A stretch of DNA of 64,000 bases from Embleya sp040629175 (GCF_040629175.1 NZ_JBEXUX010000038.1:1-64000), one strand, 5' to 3'; shown: positions 42,332-51,100, counted from the first letter of the stretch. The notes: generated by a model from the sequence alone, not told the origin. Numbers and translations are program-made.

Positions 42332-43797
42332 TACTTGCCCAGCGCGTCCAGTTGCTCCAGGAACCACTGTTGCGGGTTCAGCGCGACCGCTGCGGCGGCC
42401 AGCCGCCTGGTGCGCCGCAGCCGCTCGGCGGAGTCCATCGTGAGCGCGGTGTGCAGCGCCTCGGTGGTCTGCGACACGTCGAACGGGTTGATCACGATCG
42501 AGTCCGCGCCCAGTTCCTCGAACGCGCCGGCCTCGCGCGAGAGCACCAGCGCACAACCCCCGTGCGCCTCGTCCAGCAGCGAGACCACCGGAATCTCCTT
42601 GGCGACCAGGTTCATCCCGTCCCGGATCGGGTTCACCAACGCGACGTCGGCCAGCCGGTACGCCGCCAGCGAGCGCGGGAAGTCGTCGTTGACGTGCAGG
42701 ATCAGCGGCTGCCAGTCGCCGGTCCCGAACTCGTCGTCGATCTCCTTGGCCACCCGCTGCACCGCCGCCGTGTACTCGCGGTACTCCGGCAGGTCGTGCC
42801 GGGAGGGATAGGCGAACGCGACGTGCACCACCCGACCGAGCCATTCCGGTCGGGTGCGCAGCAGTTCGCGATAGGCCAGCAGGCCCCGGACGATGTTCTT
42901 GGACAGTTCGGTCCGGTCCACCCGGACGATCACCCGCCGATCGCCGACCACCTCGCGCAGTCCGGCGAGCCGGGTGTCCACGTCGGCACGCGACGCCCGC
43001 TCGCGCAGGAACTCGCCGTCCGCACCCAGGCCGTGCACGCCGATCTCGGTCACCCGGCCGGCGTGCGTGACGGTCATCGCGTCCCGGTCCACCACCGCGC
43101 CGAGCACGTCCGCGCAACAGTCCAGGAACGCGAGCGCCCAGCGCCGGGTCTGGAAGCCCGCGTGGTCGGCGCCGAGCACGCCCTCCAGGACGAACCGCGC
43201 GATGTCGTCGGGCAGCAGGCGGAAGTAGTCCGGCGGTGCCCACGGGGTGTGCGCGAAGTGCCCGATCCGCAGATCCGGGCGCAGTCGGCGCAGCAGCACC
43301 GGCACCAGGGTCAGGTGGTAGTCCTGCACGACCACCTTGGCGCCCTCGGCGGCCTCGTCGGCCAGCGCCTGCGCGAACGCCTGGTTGTATGCCTCGTAGG
43401 AGACCCACTCCTTGCGAAAGCGCGCGTCGAAGACCGGCTTGGACGGGGTGTCGTAGAGCAGGTGGTGGACGAACCACAACGTCGAATTCGCTATGGCGTT
43501 GTACGCCCGGGCGAAGGTGCCCGGGTCGATGTCGAGCATCCGCACCGCCAGGCCGCCGGTGTCGTGACCGGCGAGATCCAGCCGGCCCGAGGGCGCCGCC
43601 CGGGTCGCGGTCCGGTCCGCCTCGCCGAGCGCCGAACACACCCATACGGCGCCGGTCCCCTGCCCGGCGGTGGACAGCCCGGACACCAGTCCGCCGCCGC
43701 CTCTGCTCACCGAGAGCGTGCCGTCGTCCTCCAGTGAGAAGGACACGGGACCACGATTGGACGCGACCAGGACACCGGCGGGAGGGGGAGCACTCAT
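42331..43797 (-). CDS. otsA: Trehalose-6-phosphate synthase
   Basis: Joins UDP-glucose (or another NDP-glucose) and glucose-6-phosphate to trehalose-6-phosphate. 488 residues of glycosyltransferase family 20: SNRGPVSF and GGGGLVSGL at the start (phosphate binding), VQDYHLTLVP, HTPWAPPDYFRLLP, RVDRTELSKNIVRGL (Arg-Lys nucleotide site) and RDGMNLVAKE near the end. The matching phosphatase otsB lies 16 kb away at 59644. Cytoplasmic. ATG 43797 opens the family N-terminus. Confidence 0.94.
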   Translation of the reverse strand: MSAPPPAGVLVASNRGPVSFSLEDDGTLSVSRGGGGLVSGLSTAGQGTGAVWVCSALGEADRTATRAAPSGRLDLAGHDTGGLAVRMLDIDPGTFARAYNAIANSTLWFVHHLLYDTPSKPVFDARFRKEWVSYEAYNQAFAQALADEAAEGAKVVVQDYHLTLVPVLLRRLRPDLRIGHFAHTPWAPPDYFRLLPDDIARFVLEGVLGADHAGFQTRRWALAFLDCCADVLGAVVDRDAMTVTHAGRVTEIGVHGLGADGEFLRERASRADVDTRLAGLREVVGDRRVIVRVDRTELSKNIVRGLLAYRELLRTRPEWLGRVVHVAFAYPSRHDLPEYREYTAAVQRVAKEIDDEFGTGDWQPLILHVNDDFPRSLAAYRLADVALVNPIRDGMNLVAKEIPVVSLLDEAHGGCALVLSREAGAFEELGADSIVINPFDVSQTTEALHTALTMDSAERLRRTRRLAAAAVALNPQQWFLEQLDALGK

Positions 43798-44002
43798 GCC
43801 CCGACCCTAGCCACGCATCCCGGTGCGCAAACCCGGCCCGATCGTGCCCCCGACTCGAACGGTGTGGCGAGTATCACGTGTCCATGTCATTACCGGGAGT
43901 AGCGAGGGTGTGCTTTCTCTTGACTCGTCGGGCCGATCCCACTCGCATGCGACGGGCCCGGCACCTCGGGCATGCGGGCAACGGGGCAAGGGGGAATCGG
44001 AT

Positions 44003-44407
44003 ATGCGCAGCAATCGTGGGCTCGGTGCGGGCGCCGTGGCCACCGCACTGGTCCTCGCGGCCGGCGCCACGCCGGCGGTCGCCGAAGGGGACGGCGCGTG
44101 CAACGACGGGGACGCGTGTCTGTACTACAACTCGAACACCAAGGGCGCGCGTTTCGACCATCGGTACAACCTGTCGAACTACGCCGGTTACACGTTCATG
44201 CGCTCCCCGGACGGCGGCAGCGGCACGGGGGTGCCGGTGAAGAACCACGCCGCGTCGGTGTGGAACAACGACCCGACGCACGTGCTGCGGATCTACTACG
44301 GCAGCAACTATCAAGGTCCGATGCAGGAGATCGGCCCGAAGTCGACGGCCAATCTCGACCCGGCGCTGAAGAACAACAACGCGTCGGGCAGTTGGACCGC
44401 GCAGTAG
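44003..44407 (+). CDS. Secreted peptidase-inhibitor family I36 protein
   Basis: 134 residues. Signal peptide with cleavage near TPAVAEG. The mature protein is a small beta/gamma-crystallin-like domain (CNDGDACLYYNSNTKGARFD, NYAGYTFM, VKNHAASVWNND, YYGSNYQGPMQEIGP), matching the Streptomyces metalloprotease inhibitor family I36. Two cysteines (ACNDGDACL) likely pair. AAGGGGGA precedes the ATG. It inhibits extracellular metalloproteases in the type member; here that is inferred. Confidence 0.82.
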   Translation: MRSNRGLGAGAVATALVLAAGATPAVAEGDGACNDGDACLYYNSNTKGARFDHRYNLSNYAGYTFMRSPDGGSGTGVPVKNHAASVWNNDPTHVLRIYYGSNYQGPMQEIGPKSTANLDPALKNNNASGSWTAQ

Positions 44408-45333
44408 GGCGCCCGCGCCACGCGCCGGCCACGATCGCGCTGCTGTGCCTCGCGCTGGCCGGCTGCACCGGGGCCGGCGACCGCGCCGACCACCCACCCG
44501 CGGCCGACCGCGCGTCGGGCGCCCCGCCGCCGGCGGCGACCCCGGTGACCGGCGACGTGAGCGGGCTCGACCTGCCGATCGCGGCCTACCTGCCGACCCC
44601 GGAGCAGCGTGCCCGGCGGGCCTCGGCCGAGCTGGTGCTGATCCGGGACTGCCTGGCCCCGCTGGGCCTGACCTACCAGGCGCCGCCGGCCGCGGCCGGT
44701 GGGCCGGTGTCGAAGTCGCGCACCGAGCGCCGGTACGGCGTGGGCGACGCGGTCGAGGTGGGCACCTGGGGCTTTCGGCCGCCGGGTGCCGTCGCCGGCG
44801 GTACGGACAAGCCGAGCGGGCCGGCGCCGAGCCGGGAGCTGGCGGTGGCGCTGTACGGCGAGGCGGGCGCGGACGGGGTGCCGCCGGATCCGACCGAGGG
44901 CCGCGATCGGCCGGGGCCGGGCTGCCTGGGCCGGGCGCGGTTCGCGCTGGGCGTGGATCCGGCGCTGGAGCGCGCGGCGCTGCCGGGTCGACTCGACGTG
45001 GAGTCGTTCGAGCGATCGCGGGCCGATCCCCGGGTGCTTCGGGTGTTGGCGCAGTGGTCGACCTGCATGCGCGCGAAGGGGTTCGACTACCCGGACCCGT
45101 TGGCGGCGGGCGGTGATCCGGCGTGGGACACGCCCACACCGAGCGCGCGCGAGATCGCCGCGGCGAGGGCGACGGTGGCCTGCAAGACGCAGTACGACGT
45201 GGCGGGCACCTGGTACGCGGTCGACGTGGCCTATCAGCGGCAGGCGATCGAGCGTGAGGCGGTGGCGCTGGCCCGGGTGCGGGCGAACGAGGAGGAGTGC
45301 GCCCGCCGGGTCGGCGCGGTGCTGGGCGACTAG
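44392..45333 (+). CDS. Lipoprotein, unknown function
   Basis: About 313 residues from TTG 44392, which overlaps the inhibitor gene by 16 bases. The signal is IALLCLALAGC with the lipobox LAGC, so the protein is anchored outside. The body has paired cysteines (IRDCLAPLGLTYQ, GPGCLGRA, WSTCMRAKGFDYPDPLAAGGDP, ATVACKTQYDVAGTW) in a pattern common to Streptomyces lipoproteins of unknown role. The start is not certain because no in-frame ATG or GTG lies before the signal. Probably co-transcribed with the inhibitor. Confidence 0.65.
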   Translation: MDRAVGRPRHAPATIALLCLALAGCTGAGDRADHPPAADRASGAPPPAATPVTGDVSGLDLPIAAYLPTPEQRARRASAELVLIRDCLAPLGLTYQAPPAAAGGPVSKSRTERRYGVGDAVEVGTWGFRPPGAVAGGTDKPSGPAPSRELAVALYGEAGADGVPPDPTEGRDRPGPGCLGRARFALGVDPALERAALPGRLDVESFERSRADPRVLRVLAQWSTCMRAKGFDYPDPLAAGGDPAWDTPTPSAREIAAARATVACKTQYDVAGTWYAVDVAYQRQAIEREAVALARVRANEEECARRVGAVLGD

Positions 45334-45364
45334 GGCCTGTCCGGCGGCCGGCCGGAAATCGCCC

Positions 45365-46342
45365 TCAGCGGTCGACCAGGCGGGTCCGCGCGCGGTACTC
45401 GGGCACGGTCGTCATCGGCGGCCGTTCCCGGGCCGCGACGTCGTGGGTACGCAGCCGGAAACCCTCCTCGTCCCGCTCGAACTGGGTCAGCGCGGTGCTC
45501 AGCTCGTCCGGGTGCGCGCCCGTGGGGCCGCGGCGCAGTCGACGCTCGACGGCCTGGAGTATCTCCGCCGCCATCCGGCCGAGCCCGGCCTCGTCCTGGT
45601 GGCTGTGTCGGCGCACGCCCACATCCACCTGGGCCATCGCGTCCAGGCCGACCAGGCGCAGGGTGTCCACGAGCATCGCGGTCTCGATGCCGTAGCCGCA
45701 CGGGAAGGGCAACTGTTCCAGGAGCGAGCGCCGGGCCGCGTATTCGCCGCCGAGCGGCTGGACGAAACCGGCGAGTTCCGGCCAATGCAGATTCAGCAGC
45801 GGGCGTGCGACCAATTCGGTGACCCGGCCGCCGCCCGCGGGCACGATCGTGTCGCCGATCTCCAGCGGCCGGTCGTACATGGCCTTGACCAGTTGCACCG
45901 AGGGGTCGGTCAGCAGCGGGCCCAGGATCCCGGTGACGAAGTCCGCCGAGAAGTCCTTCAGATCGGCGTCCACGAACGCCACGATGTCGCCGTCGGTGAC
46001 CAGGAGCGAGCGCCACAACACCTCGCCCTTGCCGCGCACGGTCGCCAGCGTGGGCAGGATGTCGTCGCGGTGCACGACCCGGGCGCCCGCGTCGGCGGCG
46101 ACCCTGCCGGTGTCGTCGGTGGATCCGGAGTCGACCACCACCAGCTCGTCCACCAGCGGCGATCGCTCGATCAGCTCGGTCCGGATCACCTTGACGATGT
46201 CCCCGACGGTCGCCGCCTCGTTCAACGCGGGCAGGACGACGCTGACCCGGGTGTCGCGTTTGGCGTCAAGAAGCTTGTCGACGGGCCAGTCGGCGGCGAC
46301 GGAGGACCGTCGTCGAAGCCAGGCGCTCACCTCGGGCTGCAC
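45365..46342 (-). CDS. gpgS: Glucosyl-3-phosphoglycerate synthase
   Basis: Transfers glucose from NDP-glucose to 3-phosphoglycerate, the first step to glucosylglycerate or methylglucose polysaccharides. 325 residues of the GT-A fold (family 81): SVVLPALNEAATVGDIV, VVVDSGSTDDTG, FVDADLKDF (metal-binding DAD), and LGGEYAARRSLLEQLPFPCGYGIE. GTG 46342 follows AGGGGA by eight bases. Divergent from metM. No phosphatase gpgP is next to it. Confidence 0.88.
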   Translation of the reverse strand: MQPEVSAWLRRRSSVAADWPVDKLLDAKRDTRVSVVLPALNEAATVGDIVKVIRTELIERSPLVDELVVVDSGSTDDTGRVAADAGARVVHRDDILPTLATVRGKGEVLWRSLLVTDGDIVAFVDADLKDFSADFVTGILGPLLTDPSVQLVKAMYDRPLEIGDTIVPAGGGRVTELVARPLLNLHWPELAGFVQPLGGEYAARRSLLEQLPFPCGYGIETAMLVDTLRLVGLDAMAQVDVGVRRHSHQDEAGLGRMAAEILQAVERRLRRGPTGAHPDELSTALTQFERDEEGFRLRTHDVAARERPPMTTVPEYRARTRLVDR

Positions 46343-46536
46343 GTTCGAATTCCCCTGTCGTCGCCGGTGCTCCGGCCTCGGTCGCGGCCACCCTTTATCG
46401 TCTCGCGAGGTGGACCGGATGATCGACGCGGCACCGGTTCGGTTACAGTCGTCGTCACCGGATACGACGATCGCACGTCGAGCCGGACAAACGCGGACCG
46501 GCCACCTTGCGAAGGGTGTGTCCACCGCCATAGCAG

Positions 46537-46684
46537 CTCATCCAGAGGGGCAGAGGGAACGGCCCGTTGAAGCCCCGGCAACCATCCGATCGTCATTCCT
46601 CGTGACGCGCTTTCGGCGCGAGCGAGCGCCGGCGGTCGGACAGGTGCCAAGTCCGGCCCGTGGGACCCCACGGGTAAAGATGAG
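46537..46684 (+). ncRNA. SAM-I (S-box) riboswitch
   Basis: The P1 arms CTCATC (46537-46542) and GATGAG (46679-46684) close a complete S-box. It has CAGAGGGGCAGAGGGAACGG, GAAGCCCCGGCAACC, the kink and pseudoknot regions, and GACAGGTGCCAAGTCC. CGTGGG and CCCACG form P4. It binds S-adenosylmethionine and shuts off the downstream gene. The metM ATG is 18 bases further on, so control is probably by masking the ribosome site. This is the main content of the 360-base gap 46343-46702; the rest should hold the metM and gpgS promoters. Confidence 0.93.
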
Positions 46685-46702
46685 GACAGAAAGGCCCTCG
46701 CC

Positions 46703-47977
46703 ATGGCGACACCCACCGCCACCCGCTCCACCAGCGCCACCTCCACCCCCTTCGGTCCGGCCGTCGCGCTGTCGTGTCGCGAGTGCGGCGAACGCACCGA
46801 ACTCGGCCCGAAGTACGCCTGCGAGTCCTGTTTCGGCCCGCTCGAGGTCGCCTACGACTTCGGCACCGTGACGCGCGAGCAGATCGAGGCCGGCCCGCAG
46901 AACATCTGGCGTTACGCGCCGCTCCTGCCGGTCTCGGCCGACGTCGCCTCCCGCCCCAATCTGAACCCCGGTTTCACCAAGCTCGTCCGGGCCGAGAACC
47001 TGGGCCGCGAGCTGGGCATCGCGAAGCTCCACGTCAAGGACGACTCGGGCAACCCGACGCACTCCTTCAAGGACCGCGTGGTCGCGATCGCCGTCGAGGC
47101 CGCCCGCACCTTCGGTTTCACCACCCTCTCCTGCTCCTCCACCGGCAACCTGGCCGGCGCGGTGGGTGCCGCCGCCGCTCGGGCGGGCCTGCGGAGCTGC
47201 GTGTTCATCCCGGCCGACCTGGAGGCCGGCAAGGTCGTCACGGCGGCCGTCTACGGCGGCGAGCTGGTCGCCATCGAAGGCACCTACGACGAGGTCAACC
47301 GGTTCTGTTCGGAGCTGATCGGCGACCCGGCCGGTGAGGACTGGGGCTTCGTCAACGTGAACCTGCGGCCGTACTACGGCGAGGGTTCCAAGACGCTCGC
47401 CTACGAGATCGCCGAACAGCTCGGCTGGCGACTGCCCGAGCAGATCGTGATCCCGATCGCGTCCGGTTCGCAGCTCACCAAGATCGACAAGGGCTTCCGC
47501 GAGCTGATCGCGCTCGGCCTGGTCGAGGACGCGCCGTACAAAATCTTCGGCGCGCAGGCGACCGGGTGCTCCCCGGTGGCCGCCGCGTGGAAGTCCGGCC
47601 ACGACGTGATCCGCCCGGTGCGGCCGGACACGATCGCCAAGTCGCTCGCGATCGGCAACCCGGCCGACGGCCCCTACGTGCTGGACGTGTGCAAGCGCAC
47701 CGGCGGCGCGGTGGAGGACGTGACCGACGCCGAGGTGGTCGAGGCGATGAAGCTGCTGGCGCGCACCGAGGGCATCTTCGGCGAGACGGCGGGCGGCGTG
47801 ACCGTCGGTTGCCTGCGCAAGCTGCTCGCGTCCGGCGCGCTGGACCCGGACGCCGAGACGGTCGTGCTCAACACGGGCGACGGCCTCAAGACGTTGGACG
47901 CGGTCACGCCGACCACCGGCGCCACCGCGACCATTCGACCCACTCTGGATTCCTTCCGAAAGGCCGGCCTGGCATGA
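46703..47977 (+). CDS. metM: MetM-type homocysteine synthase (threonine synthase homologue)
   Basis: 424 residues of fold-type II PLP enzymes. A zinc-ribbon-like start (CRECG....CESCFG), THSFKDRVVAIAVEAA with the PLP lysine (Lys123), SSTGNLAGAVGAAAAR and IASGSQLTKIDKGFREL match threonine synthase. As I recall, Streptomyces MetM takes O-phosphohomoserine plus a thiocarboxylated carrier (MetO) and makes homocysteine. The SAM riboswitch and the coupled carrier gene (ATGA overlap) support this over threonine synthesis. Threonine synthase remains the alternative; a separate thrC would be expected with hom and thrB elsewhere. Confidence 0.82.
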   Translation: MATPTATRSTSATSTPFGPAVALSCRECGERTELGPKYACESCFGPLEVAYDFGTVTREQIEAGPQNIWRYAPLLPVSADVASRPNLNPGFTKLVRAENLGRELGIAKLHVKDDSGNPTHSFKDRVVAIAVEAARTFGFTTLSCSSTGNLAGAVGAAAARAGLRSCVFIPADLEAGKVVTAAVYGGELVAIEGTYDEVNRFCSELIGDPAGEDWGFVNVNLRPYYGEGSKTLAYEIAEQLGWRLPEQIVIPIASGSQLTKIDKGFRELIALGLVEDAPYKIFGAQATGCSPVAAAWKSGHDVIRPVRPDTIAKSLAIGNPADGPYVLDVCKRTGGAVEDVTDAEVVEAMKLLARTEGIFGETAGGVTVGCLRKLLASGALDPDAETVVLNTGDGLKTLDAVTPTTGATATIRPTLDSFRKAGLA

Positions 47978-48252
47978 GCGTCTCCGTTCGCATCCCGACG
48001 ATCCTGCGCACCTACACGGGCGGGGCGGCCGAGGTGTCCGCCGAGGGGACGACCCTCGCCGAGGTTCTGGGTGCCTTGGAAAAGGACCACGCCGGAATTC
48101 GCGCGCGCATCCTCGACGACGAGGGCAAGCTGCGTCGCTTTGTGAATCTGTACGTGGACGACGAGGATGTGCGCTTCGCGGACGGGCTTGCCACGGCGAT
48201 CCCCGACAAGGGCACCGTTTCGATCATCCCGGCGGTCGCCGGCGGTTGCTGA
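47974..48252 (+). CDS. metO: MetO-type sulfur carrier protein (MoaD/ThiS fold)
   Basis: 92 residues, beta-grasp fold: VSVRIPTILRTYTGGAAEVS, ILDDEGKLRRFVNLYVDDEDVRF, and GTVSIIPAVAGGC at the end. The di-glycine is activated and thiocarboxylated in such carriers. Here a Cys follows it, so trimming is likely to be needed first. ATG overlaps the metM stop. It would supply sulfide to MetM. MoaD of molybdopterin synthesis is the alternative; no moa genes are near. Confidence 0.85.
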   Translation: MSVSVRIPTILRTYTGGAAEVSAEGTTLAEVLGALEKDHAGIRARILDDEGKLRRFVNLYVDDEDVRFADGLATAIPDKGTVSIIPAVAGGC

Positions 48253-48305
48253 CGCGATAGGCCGACGGTCCCGATCTTCATCGAGTCGGGCCCGAAACGG
48301 AACCG

Positions 48306-48343
48306 AGAAATCCGCCGTCCGGGGCTCCGGGCGGCGGATTTCT
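48306..48343 (+). terminator. Terminator after metMO
   Basis: AGAAATCCGCCG and CGGCGGATTTCT pair perfectly over 12 bp, with CCGG/CCGG pairs inside. It lies 54 bases after metO. Strong. Confidence 0.88.
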
Positions 48344-48673
48344 TGGTCTCCTCGAAGTTGTGCGTTACACGTGTTTAAACAGGTCCATTTCCGCGCTTTG
48401 GCGGCGACGCGTCGGTAAACCCGTGGTCGGGATCACATCCGTTTTGTGCAGAAAGTCGCTTTCCTGATGAATTGAAATACGGCCTTCATGACAATTCGCG
48501 AGGAATGCGAGTTTTATTCACTCGGGAATTGTCGTCCGATTGACCTGTTGCTCCGGGCATCCGTCCGGATACATTCAGCCGCGGTCGTAGCGGAAGGCCG
48601 GGTCCTTCTGGATACGAACCCGGAGCTGCGACGTGCAGTATCCGTGAAAGGGCCAGTAACAGGGGAGTTAGGA
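48344..48673 (+). other. Promoter and long leader of the cold-shock gene
   Basis: 330 bases with lower G+C than average and no frame with normal codon bias. ACACGTGT and TTTAAAC lie near 48365-48378. GGGGAG at 48662 is the ribosome site. Long leaders are usual for cspA-like genes, where they act in temperature control. I find no named RNA family. Confidence 0.5.
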
Positions 48674-48877
48674 ATGGCTCAGGGCGCCGTCAAGTGGTTC
48701 AACGCGGAGAAGGGGTACGGCTTCATCGCGGTCGACGGTGGTGCGGACGTTTTCGTCCACTACAGCGCGATCCAGATGGACGGGTACCGGACGCTCGAGG
48801 AGGGGCAGCGAGTCGAGTTCGAGATCTCGCAGGGGCAGAAGGGGCCGCAGGCCGACATGGTCCGCGTCACCGCCTGA
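48674..48877 (+). CDS. cspA: Cold-shock protein CspA-like
   Basis: 67 residues, a single cold-shock domain: AQGAVKWFNAEKGYGFIAVDGGADVFVHYSAI with RNP1 (KGYGFI) and RNP2 (VFVHY), then RTLEEGQRVEFEISQGQKGPQ. It binds single-stranded nucleic acid and melts RNA structure. Typical length. ATG 48674 has GGGGAG at a usable distance. A long leader precedes it and a 15-bp terminator hairpin follows. Confidence 0.95.
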   Translation: MAQGAVKWFNAEKGYGFIAVDGGADVFVHYSAIQMDGYRTLEEGQRVEFEISQGQKGPQADMVRVTA

Positions 48878-49015
48878 ACCAGGGAGCAATCCGCTCCTCT
48901 GCTTGAAACGGTCCACACACCACGGACTGCACGACACACCGCAGCACACATCCTGTCCGATCTCCCGTTCTCCCCGCCGATCCCTCGTCGGATCGGCGGA
49001 TCGGGTTCGATCGGT

Positions 49016-49060
49016 GACCGGGGCCCGGCCTTCCCGCCACGCGGGGGCCGGGCCCCGGTC
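49016..49060 (+). terminator. Terminator hairpin between cspA and groEL2
   Basis: GACCGGGGCCCGGCC and GGCCGGGCCCCGGTC form a perfect 15-bp stem. The 519-base gap (48878-49396) also holds a weaker hairpin near 48975-48999 and the double CIRCE. Confidence 0.82.
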
Positions 49061-49211
49061 GTTGTGCGTCCGGGCCCGTGCCCGCGTCCGGCCCCCGGCG
49101 CGCGGGCGCCCCGTCGCGCGGGCGATCACGGTGGGCGCGACCCCGCCGGACCCGGCCCCACGTGCGACACGCGCGGGGGTACGCGCGGAGGGGTCGGGAC
49201 CCGCCGTTGCG

Positions 49212-49274
49212 CTTGCACTCGGCATGGTCGAGTGCTAATCATTGGCGTTAGCACTCTGGATGTGAGAGTGACAG
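49212..49274 (+). promoter_or_regulatory. Double CIRCE operator (HrcA)
   Basis: Four nine-base half-sites are spaced by exactly nine bases: CTTGCACTC (49212), GAGTGCTAA (49230), TTAGCACTC (49248) and GAGTGACAG (49266). The first pair and the last pair each make a CIRCE (consensus TTAGCACTC-N9-GAGTGCTAA). The two perfect halves lie in the middle, back to back. HrcA binding here represses groEL2 outside heat shock. The ATG is 123 bases downstream. Confidence 0.88.
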
Positions 49275-49396
49275 AAACGGACCGGGCCGGTGAGGCTCGG
49301 CACCCGTGAGGGAGGGATCCTCGCGGTGGTCGGGTCGTCCGTCGCGGGCGCCAGTGCGGTCCGGCACTCACCCCCGTTCTGGGAGGACTTCACCAC

Positions 49397-51022
49397 ATGG
49401 CCAAGATCATCGCGTTCAACGAGGAAGCGCGCCGCGGCCTCGAGCGCGGGATGAACCAGCTCGCCGACGCCGTCAAGGTCACGCTGGGCCCCAAGGGCCG
49501 CAACGTCGTGCTCGAGAAGAAGTGGGGTGCGCCCACCATCACCAACGATGGTGTGAGCATCGCCAAGGAGATCGAGCTCGAGGACCCGTACGAGAAGATC
49601 GGTGCCGAGCTGGTCAAGGAGGTCGCGAAGAAGACGGACGACGTCGCCGGTGACGGTACGACGACCGCGACCGTCCTCGCCCAGGCGCTCGTTCGCGAGG
49701 GCCTGCGCAACGTGGCCGCCGGCGCGAACCCGATGGCCCTCAAGCGTGGCATCGAGAAGGCCGTCGAGGCCGTCTCCGAGCAGCTTCTCGCGCTTGCCAA
49801 GGACGTCGAGACGAAGGAGCAGATCGCCTCCACCGCCTCGATCTCCGCCGCTGACCCCCTGATCGGCGAGATGATCGCCGAGGCCATGGACAAGGTCGGC
49901 AAGGAAGGCGTCATCACCGTCGAGGAGAGCAACACCTTCGGTCTCGAACTCGAGCTCACCGAGGGCATGCGCTTCGACAAGGGCTACATCTCGCCGTACT
50001 TCGCGACCGACATGGAGCGCATGGAGGCCGTCCTCGAAGACGCCTACGTGCTCATCGTCAACTCGAAGATCACCTCGGTGAAGGACCTCCTCCCGCTGCT
50101 GGAGAAGGTCATGCAGTCGGGCAAGCCGCTCATGATCATCTCCGAGGACGTCGAGGGCGAGGCCCTGGCCACGCTCGTCGTCAACAAGATCCGCGGCACC
50201 TTCAAGTCCGTCGCCGTCAAGGCCCCGGGCTTCGGCGACCGTCGCAAGGCCATGCTCGGCGACATCGCCATCCTCACCGGTGGCCAGGTCATCTCCGAGG
50301 AGGTCGGCCTCAAGCTCGACACCGCGGGTCTGGAACTCCTCGGCCGCGCCCGCAAGGTCGTCGTCACCAAGGACGAGACCACCATCGTCGACGGCGCCGG
50401 TGACTCGGACCAGGTCGCGGGTCGGGTCAACCAGATCCGCGCCGAGATCGAGAACTCCGACTCGGACTACGACCGCGAGAAGCTCCAGGAGCGCCTGGCG
50501 AAGCTCGCGGGCGGCGTGGCGGTCATCAAGGCCGGTGCCGCGACCGAGGTCGAGCTCAAGGAGCGCAAGCACCGCATCGAGGACGCGGTGCGCAACGCGA
50601 AGGCCGCCGTCGAAGAGGGCATCGTCGCCGGTGGTGGCGTGGCCCTGCTCCAGGCGTCCACCATCGCGTTCGACAAGCTCGAGCTGGACGGCGACGAGGC
50701 CACCGGCGCGAACATCGTGCGCCTGGCCGTCGAGGCCCCGCTCAAGCAGATCGCGGTCAACGCCGGCCTCGAGGGCGGCGTGGTTGTGGAGAAGGTGCGC
50801 AACCTGACCCCGGGTCACGGCCTCAACGCCGCGACCGGCGAGTACGTGGACCTCATCGCCGAGGGCATCATCGACCCGGCGAAGGTCACCCGTTCCGCGC
50901 TGCAGAACGCCGCGTCGATCGCCGCGCTGTTCCTGACCACCGAGGCCGTCATCGCCGACAAGCCGGAGAAGAACCCGGCCCCGGCCGGCGGCGCTCCGGA
51001 CATGGGCGGCATGGACTTCTGA
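49397..51022 (+). CDS. groEL2: Chaperonin GroEL2
   Basis: 541 residues, full-length ATP-dependent 60-kDa chaperonin. KVTLGPKGRNVVLEKKWGAPTITNDGVSIAKEIELED, AGDGTTTATVLAQALV (ATP site) and GGVAVIKAGAATEVELKERKHRIEDA are intact. The C-terminus is Gly/Met-rich (PDMGGMDF) as in GroEL2, not His-rich as in GroEL1. No groES is next to it, the usual Streptomyces arrangement. Control by CIRCE. Codon choice is strongly biased, as for a highly expressed gene. Confidence 0.97.
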   Translation: MAKIIAFNEEARRGLERGMNQLADAVKVTLGPKGRNVVLEKKWGAPTITNDGVSIAKEIELEDPYEKIGAELVKEVAKKTDDVAGDGTTTATVLAQALVREGLRNVAAGANPMALKRGIEKAVEAVSEQLLALAKDVETKEQIASTASISAADPLIGEMIAEAMDKVGKEGVITVEESNTFGLELELTEGMRFDKGYISPYFATDMERMEAVLEDAYVLIVNSKITSVKDLLPLLEKVMQSGKPLMIISEDVEGEALATLVVNKIRGTFKSVAVKAPGFGDRRKAMLGDIAILTGGQVISEEVGLKLDTAGLELLGRARKVVVTKDETTIVDGAGDSDQVAGRVNQIRAEIENSDSDYDREKLQERLAKLAGGVAVIKAGAATEVELKERKHRIEDAVRNAKAAVEEGIVAGGGVALLQASTIAFDKLELDGDEATGANIVRLAVEAPLKQIAVNAGLEGGVVVEKVRNLTPGHGLNAATGEYVDLIAEGIIDPAKVTRSALQNAASIAALFLTTEAVIADKPEKNPAPAGGAPDMGGMDF

Positions 51023-51062
51023 TCCGCTGAGGGTCGCCGGACCCGCACGGCCGGTCGTTCGA

Positions 51063-51100
51063 CGAACGAGGCGGTCCCCTTCGGGGGGCCGCCTCGTTCG
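51063..51100 (+). terminator. Terminator after groEL2
   Basis: CGAACGAGGCGG-T-CCCC and GGGG-G-CCGCCTCGTTCG pair over 17 positions (one G-T pair) with a TTCG loop, 40 bases after the stop. Very strong. Confidence 0.92.

Noticed and set aside
46703..48252. Molybdenum-cofactor role for the MoaD-like gene.
   Set aside because: No moa or moe genes are near; the SAM riboswitch and the PLP gene point to sulfur amino acids.
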